From: Phoronis australis
Lineage: Eukaryota; Phoronida; Phoronidae
Direction of reading: 5' to 3'
Length of the DNA stretch: 60,000 nt
Assembly (NCBI GenBank): GCA_002633005.1
Contig: NMRA01000279.1
Coordinates: forward strand, 261,233-321,232
Under the pieces are notes generated by a model. That model was not told where the DNA came from. It made no database searches and saw only the letters and a list, made by a program, of their open reading frames with translations. Positions 47,951-57,236 of the stretch are shown piece by piece. Made by a program: the position numbers and the translations under genes. Position 1 is the stretch's first letter. Every line of letters begins with the position of its first letter.

Positions 47951-50900
47951 TTACTTGCTGGCAGGTTTTCTGGTCATTTTCTTTGACTTGTCACTATTTA
48001 TAGGTGGGGGGTCAGCAGTAACGTTCATCCGGCGTCCATGAAGACTGAAAGATGTATTAAGAGAGATGAATCAAGTAGATTCGTAGATCAATATACAGTG
48101 GATAATCGGCACACAGCAGATGGCGCATCATGTGCGGAAAAATAGCTGTAGATCTGATCAATCTCCTTCATGTTGGGTAATTTTTGCTGTGCAAGACCAA
48201 AGTCACATTGTGTGTGTGGAGGGTGTGCAGGATATGCCTTGTTACAAGTTGCAATCTTCAAGCCTATAAACACACTTTTGTCATTGTCGAGACTGAAAAA
48301 ACCGTTGAGTAATTCTCAAAGAAGTCATGTTGTGGACCGAGTTAACTGTAGTTACTGCGAACAGTTTCACATTGGAATGACGAACAGCATTCTTAGCATC
48401 AGAGTCAAAGAAGACTGAAAACACACACACACACAGTGCTGTTCTCAATCATTCCTTGACAACTGGTCACACTATAGATTGCTCTGGTGTTCAGATCCTA
48501 GACAAGGATAATGCCACCCTCGGGCTCCTCATAAAGGAGACTATGCATATACGGTTGAATCATGTTTAGCGTTACCTCAATAGAAACATTGGTTCATTTA
48601 AGCTCCAACTGTTTTGATTTCTGGTCTCTCGCCCTCACTACGCATTTTGACGTGTACCTGTACAGTCTCTTCTCTACCTGTGTCGCCTGTTTTGAGTCTG
48701 TGAACTGTTTCCTTGACAATGGTTTAGAGTAATAAACCGGTATGTCGTTATTTACTTACGCGCTAAAATTTAAAGTTCGTGCTTCTGTTCTGGCCTACAG
48801 AATGCAAACTTACTATTTGTAGGTGTCAGACCGAATGAAGTCGAACACATGGGATATCCCTAATTGGAACTGGTCGGCAATGGGGGTTACCCAGGGATTC
48901 TTCTCTGCTTTAAATACTGTCTTCATGCCAACAAGATCCAAGTTACCTGAGGAAAAACAAGAATGCCGGAATGCAATGTCTAACTTTAGACTAAGTAAAT
49001 GAAATGTACACAACTTTGATACATAATATACACAGTTTGCAACTAAATCTTTCAAACTTTCCCACAAGAAAACAATGACAAGTTTCATGATTCCCAAACT
49101 GCCATGAAGATGAACTATCCACACATTTTGGATCTGGAGTGGGTAACTAGTCCACATAGGGTCTTAGGATTTTACAGACGGTTGTAAATCATGGGTGTTA
49201 GTAAATAATGGGTGTTACTAATTACAATATGACTTTTGAAACTGACATGCAAGGTCAGAGAAAGTAGTTCTTTGTGAACCCAGCTCTGAGCCATAACATT
49301 GCCCCAGGTGACCTGTGTCAGTCAACACAGCTCAACAGAGTTTATGGTCCTTGCTTAGAAGATAATTGGTTTATTACCCCCTATGGGTTTTGAATAGCGA
49401 GGTCCTGTATGAATAACATTCTTTTCATCAAAGTAATATCTACCTAGCTCTGGTGGCAGGACTCTCAACCGATTGCCCTGAATATGGAGCTCTTTAAGCC
49501 GTTGCAGTTTTCCTATCTCTTTAGGTAAAGAGAGCAGGTCATTGTCTCGTAAAACAAGCTGTAAAGAGAGACGCAACAACAAAATGAAGGAACTATGTGA
49601 CTTCTGGCAGTCTTAGACTAGGAAATAATACTTAGGTCAACACTTTCAACCTCCACAAAATTCCTGATCTAAATTTGAAATTTAAGGTTAAAACCATGAA
49701 TTCCAAGTAACAAACAGTTCTTAAAATGGCTGCAAGGGACGCTATTTTCAAAATTTCGTTAGGTTCTTGGTTGAAAGTATGCTTTTCGTTGCTAGTTTTG
49801 ACTAAACAAGCTACAAATTTACAAATATTTACCATTTTAACACAGTCACTTAAATTCGCAAAAATTTCTGTTACAATTAGATGCAGTTTCTCAATGAATT
49901 TCAAGCTGCACAGTAGCAATCACACTGAAAGCTGTGGGACCTCGGTCCATGAACAGCCCTGTGTCACCATAAACTTGGCTTCTAGAGGTGAAAACAATGA
50001 ACATTTACGATGAACATGCATGGCAATTGGCCCAGCCATGTTTATCTTTACACCAAAATTTCACTCGGTAGAGGGTGCTTTTCTCGTCTACTAAAAATGC
50101 AAAGCTAATCCCTGTTTACTGTGCAGTTTTGGATGTGATTGACAACATGGTGGCGTCACATGACACCGTAAATTCTAAATTTGGAAAACAGGTCAGCTGT
50201 ATCACCTTAAAAAGTTGTATCTCCCCTCAACACTACTAAGATTATCACACTTGATCCACACCTACCCTCACTACTACTTAGATTGTCATACCTGATCCAC
50301 ACCTACCCTCACTACTACTTAGATTGTCATACCTGATCCACACCTACCCTCACTACTACTTAGATTGTCATACCTGATCCACACCTACCCTCACTACTAC
50401 TTAGATTGTCATACCTGATCCACACCTACCCTCACTACTACTTAGATTGTCATACCCGATTCACACCTTCCCTCAATACTACTTACAATCTGTAGGTTCT
50501 TCAGTCGTTCTATCTCAGGAGATAAGGTCTCAAAGTCGTTGTCTCCAAGGAACAGACCTCTTAGAGTATCTAAAGACAGCAAACAACAGTCAAAAGAGTA
50601 CCAAAACACAGTTAACCTTTATACAGTAAAGTACACGGCTCAGAGTGCTGGCCTTGATACAGTATACGGTGAAATGCTTGGTAACATGTTCACTCAACTC
50701 AGAAAAGTTCAATGGCATGATTACTTCACAAGGCCATGCATTCAGCCCATCAGATACAGTGAGAATTCTTCAGTTTGGGACACGACATGGTGGAAAGATT
50801 AATTTCATTATGTAAAATTTCTCAACAAATACAACTTTTCAGGAAAGTTTACTTCGCTTTTAGCATGGTTTGTATTGCCACACAACATTTGGTAAAATTT

Positions 50901-53900
50901 TGAGCATTTGAACAATGTGGTAAGGCTATGAAAAATAGAAATATGGATGGCAATTATGGCAATAATTTTGGTCTCAAATTGAAGAATGTTTACCGTACAT
51001 TGCATTTTAGATTAGTTGGACAAACTACATTACTCAGGTAACATTTGCCATTGGTGATTCAAGTTTAACAGTATTAATTACAACTGACAAAAGCACAAAT
51101 TGTGATGATACTGGACTCAAAATATTAGTTTTTATACTACCCAGTTGAAATATTTTTCTCTCTACGTAATTGTGCCAGTTTTGCTTGAATAATTACAACA
51201 AGTCCACGACAAAAGCATCAGTTCTGCTTGAAAGTACACAACAGTCACACTTAGTAAAATGGCTGCAGTGCCCAAACTCTCAGCGCCAAACTGAGGAAAA
51301 TAATAACAACGGACTGAGACTAGACAATAGGTGGCGCTCAACATTGGGTTGATGGTTTTTGGCTTAGGTCCACTGAGTTCCAGCTTTCTTTTACATAGGG
51401 TAGAAAAACCTTGAAAGTATGAAGGGCCAAAGACATTAAAAACACTACCACATGCACAGCGGGCAACTTAAAAAACAACGGAATATACAGTAAATTGACA
51501 ATTTTTATCCCAAAGCCACCACTCGCATTATGAGTGATTACAATAAAAAAAATGAATTTAGCCTGCCAAAACTTTGCTGACTACAAAAAAGGTTAAAGGC
51601 AGGTGCCGACCACTCAGTTTTTACCAAAATCTGATGCGTCTGAAGGTCACCCGAATTTCTTACTGAATTTCAACTTCCAACTTGCTTTTAGTAAAGGTTT
51701 GGAAAAAACCTTTGTTGCCTGAACAAAAATGAGTCAAAGGGTCAACAACTTGCACTCGTTCAATTTGAACGAGCTGAAATTTCAAGTAAATGCCGTTTGT
51801 GACCTTCACAAACAGTACAAAGCTCAAAATGACCACCCAACTCAGCAGTCACCAATTTCTAAAAATTGAGGGAGGAAAATTTAACTGTTAAAAACAATTG
51901 CTAAAGGTAAAAATTCTTCAATTTGGGACAGAATATAGCGGGTAGGTGAAATTTCATTTTGTAATTAACAAATTTCTCAACAAATGTAACTTTTCAGGAA
52001 AATTTACATTGCTTTTAGCATGGTTTGCAAGATGAAGCCATTACCAAACATTTGGTAAAGTTTTGAGCATTTGCGACAATGTGACAGGCCTCTGAAAATA
52101 GAAATATTATAATTTTAGCAATAACTTTGTCCCGAATTGAAGGAAGACTCTTTACTGTAACGTGTGCTATTTCCTTATAAACACTCAGTACCTAACATGA
52201 AGAAGTTGCCTGGTAGGCTGTTTTCGTTCAGGTTATTGTAGGTAAGGTCCAGCATCTCCAAGACAGGGAACGCACCGAATCCCCGCGGTAATGAGCTGAG
52301 GTAATTCATCCTGGCAAAGATAAGGAAAGGGATGACATCATTTGAAACTTGGGTGGTTTGCTCCAGTTTTCAAGAACTTAGACATTCGGATCTTTATGGG
52401 CAGTATTCTAAATTATGATCAATCAACACTCAATGACGAAATTTATAGTTTCAGTTAATCTGCATGTTGACAATCATGTTGTCATATTAACAGAGAAATA
52501 AGTTTTATAAATCATAATGTTTCAATATTCATTTCACCACTGGAGAAAAGTGGTGCCCAACAAAATCTCTCTTCTTTAAAATAAGTGAAAGTGCTGGAGA
52601 TGTAATTCATCTTACACTAAATTCAATGACTGAAGTCTTGGCCTTGATTGAGCACAGTGCTGTAACCTATCTTACCCTAAATTCAACGACTTCAGCTTTG
52701 GCATTGAGCACAGTGTTGTTGGCAGCTCCTCAATTTGGTTGTTGAACAAATTCAGTGACTCCAAGTTGGTCAGTTCTGCTATGTTGGGAGGGACCACTGA
52801 AAAAAACACCAAGTTCTTGTACATGGAGTCTGCTTCTGTTACAGTGACACCAGTAAATTGTCAAAATCACTCCATTTGAAAGTGTACTGCGTTGTTGCAT
52901 ACATTCAGAATGCAATGATCACAATTTTGATTAAACTAACGAAGACACTCACCCAAGAGTGTGTCATGTGTGAGCGCAGTCAGCTTGCATTTTACAGAGA
53001 AACTCACCTGAGAGTTTGTTGTGCGCGAGTGTGAGTCTTGTTAGGCCTCTCAACGTAACTGAAAATGAACGTGTGTATACTTTTATCTGCTGCAACTTAT
53101 ATCAAGTCTGAGTTATAGCAGTAAGTTGCCTTAATCAATACTTCGCTTCTTAGACAGAACATGGATTTAAAGCCGTTTTAATTCCATAAAAATGGATACA
53201 CTACAACGAATGTGATATGCCTGACCAAATTCTTATTTACACTGGGTTGGCTGAGCTATAAACAAATTCTCATGAGTCGCAGGGTTCCCCCAGAAGGAAC
53301 AAAGACAGAGAGTACAGGTACATACTTAGCTACTCGTTCAATCAATAATGCGACAAAAAAGGCACTGGATGAGTAGAAGCTCACTGGCTGATCGCCCAAA
53401 TGCAGAGTGAATTTTCAGAGTGTTTTGGTACCCTACCGTTCTTCTGTGACGAGTTGAAATAAATAGTCTCCTCAGTGAGTTGTTCTTACTTCGACATCAG
53501 CCTTGTTGCAAACACACATGAAGAGCATTTCTGAAGCACCATTCGAAATAATTTCATTTCACTTATTTTCAAAACCGCAAAGGAGTGGAAACTAAATTTT
53601 GAGTCCCAGTTGTCATAGCATCTGAATCGGAGACATCGCATCCTATGACGCAGGATCTCAACACAGTTGTGTTGTTGGAAATGGTGCTAACCAAAGCCAT
53701 AGACAGCCTCCATTTTGTGCCACAGCAACTTAATTTTTCAAAAGAATTGTTCATTGCAGTTTTGAGAAGCCATGTTTACTCGGATCCAAACTTTCACATA
53801 GGCATGGCAGAGTCGTACGAAACTATTCAAATGAACTATTTTTTCATATATGGATGTAGACTGACTGCCTGCATAAGAGAGCAATGCCAATGCTATGATC

Positions 53901-55875
53901 AATGCTTTGACCCAGTAACTAAGAATCTGCCAGCATTCTGTACTGTCTGTGACCACGTCCCATGATGCAAACACTTTTTATGACACTTGCAAACAGAAAT
54001 TTTTAAAATAAAAATTGTGACACGGCAATTTCTAGGAGTAAGCAGGAAAGATGAAAAATGCTTATTTTTATCTTGTATCAGTGGCACTGCTGTGGAACCG
54101 ACGACATCACGAATTCTGAATGCACATTGCTACAGCATCAGCGTTTGAGTGAAGAGATTGCACCACTTTTCCCAACCAGGCCACTCAAAGAGATCTGAAC
54201 ATAAACCACACCTGTCCTCAACCACAGTGTAAGGAATCACACGTTCAGGTCTCGATACTCGTGAATTTATCTACACTGGCATCCAACAAAGATCCATGAT
54301 ACAGAAAGGCACGCACAAGACTCGATAGGTGGAAGGGGGTTACTCACCAGAGAAGGCCCCTCCCCCCATAAAACAGGATCCCTTTGTTGCTTCGCACAAT
54401 CAAGAGGAGTGTTGTGAATTTCCGGCTCCAGGTGTGGCTTACTATTACTAGAACTGTCGAATAGTCTCTCTAAATCGATTGCCTGTGGGCAATTGCTTTT
54501 TAGTTGAATGACTTGTCCGCTTAACTTTTATACTGAAGATTCTGGGCTTAAACATCAATACTACTGCTAGGCAATGACCATCGCCTCTGTTGGCCCGAAG
54601 CAGAGGCGATGTAGAGGCTATAGGCGCTCTGTACGCCGGAAGCTTTTCGGCGAATTATGCCTCGCACCGACTAAACCATCAAAGTCACGTTGTTACAAAT
54701 ACCTTTTGCGCATAGAGGAACACCTTAGGAGGTTGTCGATGTGTTTAATTCCTTCCAACTCGAACAAATACTCCCGTTATGAAACTTTTTCTTCGAGCAG
54801 TCCCTATTTCAGTTCCCAAAATCGTGAACTCAACTTTTTTATACTGCGCACGCTCCAATTCATGACCTCAATCTTTAAATAGGCCAAAGGTGAGCCATTG
54901 CGGTCTTGGCAGTCAAATGTTCGTTTCCAAAATGCCACCACTTATACTTGTCTTTAATTGGCGTTACTTGAAACTGATTGTATTTCAATGAATCATTGTT
55001 TGTATTTGATAAAAACAAATGCTGTTGATATGACATTTAATAGTCTTTTTGCACATATTTGACATTTTAATGTTTAACAACACGGCAAATGCACGGCTGG
55101 TTCCCGGCAGCACGTACGCGAAGGGCGGGAACTTCAGCTTTCAAAGTTCGCCGGTAGGTCCGCAACTTCTGACCTTCGGCCTGGTTAAAAAAATGAAAAA
55201 GTTGAGTTCACGATTTTGGGAACTGAAATAGGGACTGCTCGAAGAAAAAGTTTCATAACGGGAGTATTTGTTCGAGTTGGAAGGAATTAAACACATCGAC
55301 AACCTCGTAAGGTGTCCCTCTATGCGCAAAAGGTATTTATAACAACATGACTTTGATGGTTTAGTCGGTGCGAGGCATAATTCGCCGAAAAGCTTCCGGC
55401 GTACAGAGCGCCTATAGCCTCTACATCGCCTCTGCTTCGGGCCAACAGAGGCGATGGTCATTGCCTATACTACTGCATGCAATGGATTTCTCGACTATCA
55501 ACATTCAACAAAATACACATGCACACCTTTACATATTTTTCGTTTATGGGCCCCTCATGAAAATATGCTACCTTCAGTATATAAGTCCCAAGATGCCAAG
55601 ACTTACTTTTTTAAATTACGAACAGCTAAGCTAAATCAAAAAACATAAAGCAAACAGGCATCACAACCTATTCCAAATTTAGTGAACACTGTCACTGACT
55701 CGGCCTGACTGTCTGAGTCTAGGACTAGTTAAACCCAGTCCGTAATCAAGAACATTCTCGACTTACGCAAGGTTGGGTAATCGGTCAGGCTCGTGATCCC
55801 TTTATCAACAAGATCTAGTTCCAAGCTGTTGTGTTCTCTGCACTCATCAATCGCTTTCTTGACCTTTGATGACAT
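47951..55875 (-). CDS. RSU1: Ras suppressor protein 1 (leucine-rich repeat protein), complete
   Basis: Minus-strand exons, 5' to 3': 55875-55767, 53058-53008, 52796-52676, 52310-52192, 50569-50487, 49558-49444, 48946-48814, 48044-47951; 274 residues, phases consistent, against 277 in human. The start MSSKVKK aligns with the vertebrate N-terminus; an in-frame ATG 20 codons upstream (55935) is less likely. The centre is a series of leucine-rich repeats with family-specific stretches: FNNQIEELP, LPRGFG, LDLTYNNL-NENSLPGNFF, LRDNDLLSLPKEIG and ELHIQGNRL. NPWVTPIADQFQLG and a basic tail ending KPASK close the protein. Family knowledge: RSU1 binds PINCH in the ILK-PINCH-parvin complex at integrin adhesions and dampens Ras signalling. 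The first intron (2.7 kb) contains a 900-bp foldback transposon. Confidence 0.96.
50225..50486. repeat. 41-bp minisatellite abutting an RSU1 splice donor
   Basis: About six units of 41 bp, each with CTCACTACTACTTAGATTGT and CCTGATCCACACC. On the gene (minus) strand each unit contains CAGGTATGAC, a strong match to a 5' splice site. The last unit runs into the real donor of exon 50569-50487 (plus-strand ACTTAC at 50481-50486). Confidence 0.85.
52611..52717 (-). repeat. tandem copy of the 3' end of RSU1 exon 3 with its donor
   Basis: Plus-strand 52611-52660 (CTTACACTAAATTCAATGAC through AGCACAGTG) repeats 52671-52717, which is the donor and last 42 or so coding bases of exon 52796-52676. The intronic copy keeps a donor-like GTAAGA on the gene strand but with T instead of G before it. 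It has diverged, so the duplication is not recent. Confidence 0.75.
54568..55467. mobile_element. 900-bp foldback transposon with 9-bp target duplications
   Basis: The element begins TAGGCAATGACC and ends with the exact complement GGTCATTGCCTA. Arms of about 275 bp (54568-54842 and 55193-55467) are nearly perfect inverted repeats, so the same short ORF appears on opposite strands. TACTACTGC flanks it exactly on both sides (54559-54567 and 55468-55476). Each arm also contains an 11-bp hairpin near its outer end (CATCGCCTCTG at 54579-54589, CAGAGGCGATG at 54601-54611). The 350-bp centre has no transposase. Long arms and 9-bp duplications suggest a Mutator-like non-autonomous element (inference). 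Confidence 0.9.
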
Positions 55876-57176
55876 TTTTAATGCAGATGTGTAACACTCC
55901 CAACAAACAGATTCACCGGAAGTGCCTAACAACATTTCTTATTTCATTTAAAAAGTTCTTTTATTTTTTACCATTTTAAGACTTTAATTCTTCTTTTATG
56001 CGATAAATCTAAGTCAAATAACTACCAAAATCTTCTAACAGCTTCAAAGCTTATAAAATAAGCGATGGAAAAGGTAAACAAACTTACAACTCTAACGCGC
56101 ATTAATATTTAATACTAGAAAAATTGAGTAGCGACATCTACCGGAAGTTTACAGAGACGTCCACGGAAGCATTTGATTATAGACTGTGATTTGATCAGGT
56201 GAAAGTCGGCTTTTTTGCGAAGTGCAGCACGCTACACGTCTACCAACCAGCTGACTGGCTGCCCTTCTGTTGCGCATATTTAAGAATAGGAAACCACCTC
56301 ACAGTGGGTGGTTGAGAAGGTTCGGGCGATTTTTCGAAACACTTACTGGTACATGAACATGCGACACGTGCTGTTAGTTACTACTAAGTAATAATTTATA
56401 ATGCCACGTTATTCGTTATTATCCTAGTATAGGCCCACACCAATTTCGCGGGTTAATCTCTCAGGCTCAGCGGCAGGTGTCCAAGTCTTATAATTGTAAC
56501 ACTGGACGTAATAGTCACCTACCTGCTACATGGGCGGCACAACATGGGGGGGGGGGGGNAGGGGGGGGGGGGGGGGCTGTGGCCCCCACTTTTTTCAGTG
56601 CCGTGCTGCCCATGGTCTACTCTATAGGCAGTGCACCACAGTGGAGCTGAGGGCTTTAGCTCCCTACTGTTTTCAGTGTTGCACCTCCCATGTGCTAAGA
56701 GCTAGGTACCACATTTTTAGAACCAGTGTTTTCTACTGAACAAAAGGTCTGATCATATCACACCTATATGCTTTCTAGCCCTTTCTGGGCTTAAATCTAT
56801 TATTATTGTACATCGTATTTTCCGTAATGAACATTGTAAAAAAATGTAGACCCTGATCTAGAGAATCAGTTTCATCCACAACATGCGCACCCAGAGGGGG
56901 CTTGGGGCTCAAATGAGCCCCCCCCCATTTGACGAAGTGGGCAAAAAGGTCCTCCTCAGAGAAACAAAAAGTCCAAGCAAACGAGACAAAAGTCTTAAAA
57001 AAGCGCATATGCATAGTTCACAGTTCTGAAGGTGAAGGTGGTACTCCATTTTTTTTAGTCCTCTCGCTTTTTTGTCAGCTAAAAGTCCACATCGCCAGAA
57101 ATTTGAGCCCCTCGATGTTAAAGGCTGGGTGCGCGCCTGCACAAGCACTGAGTAATGTCCGTTTATTTTGTTTCAG
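55876..57176. promoter_or_regulatory. divergent intergenic region between RSU1 and GNPTAB
   Basis: The start codons of RSU1 (55875, minus) and GNPTAB (57237, plus) face away from each other across 1.36 kb. The region includes a poly-G run (56546-56576, interrupted by N at 56559) and T-rich/G-rich mobile-element-like remnants (about 56575-57150), but no ORF of known type. A shared or paired promoter is possible; no core element is certain. Confidence 0.4.
56546..56576. repeat. poly-G tract containing a single N
   Basis: About 29 G, one A and one N (56559). Homopolymer sequencing failure is the simplest cause of this N. Unlike the other three single-N sites, the flanks are not duplicated. Confidence 0.85.
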
Positions 57177-57177
57177 C

Positions 57178-57207
57178 ATGATGGTAGTGAGTGTACGTAT
57201 CTGTTGA
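57178..57207 (+). other. possible upstream ORF in GNPTAB 5' UTR
   Basis: A good acceptor (TTTTGTTTCAG ending 57176) suggests that a 5' UTR intron ends here. The exon would then contain an upstream ATG at 57178 with a nine-residue frame ending in TGA at 57205-57207, 29 bases before the main ATG at 57237. This could lower translation, if the transcript indeed begins upstream. Confidence 0.4.
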
Positions 57208-57236
57208 TTGACGTGCAGAACTGGTGATCAGCCATC

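Noticed and set aside
50225-50486. CRISPR-like array
   Set aside because: Units are contiguous 41-bp repeats without unique spacers, inside a eukaryotic gene.
53645-53965. 106-codon plus-strand ORF in RSU1 intron 1
   Set aside because: No recognisable domain or splice context, and it lies antisense in a large intron.
54574-55461. Matching ORFs on opposite strands (54574-54882 plus, 55141-55461 minus)
   Set aside because: They are the two arms of one inverted-repeat transposon; the frame is open by chance in both.
56546-56576. Fourth single-N contig overlap
   Set aside because: The flanking sequences are not duplicated; a poly-G homopolymer explains this N.
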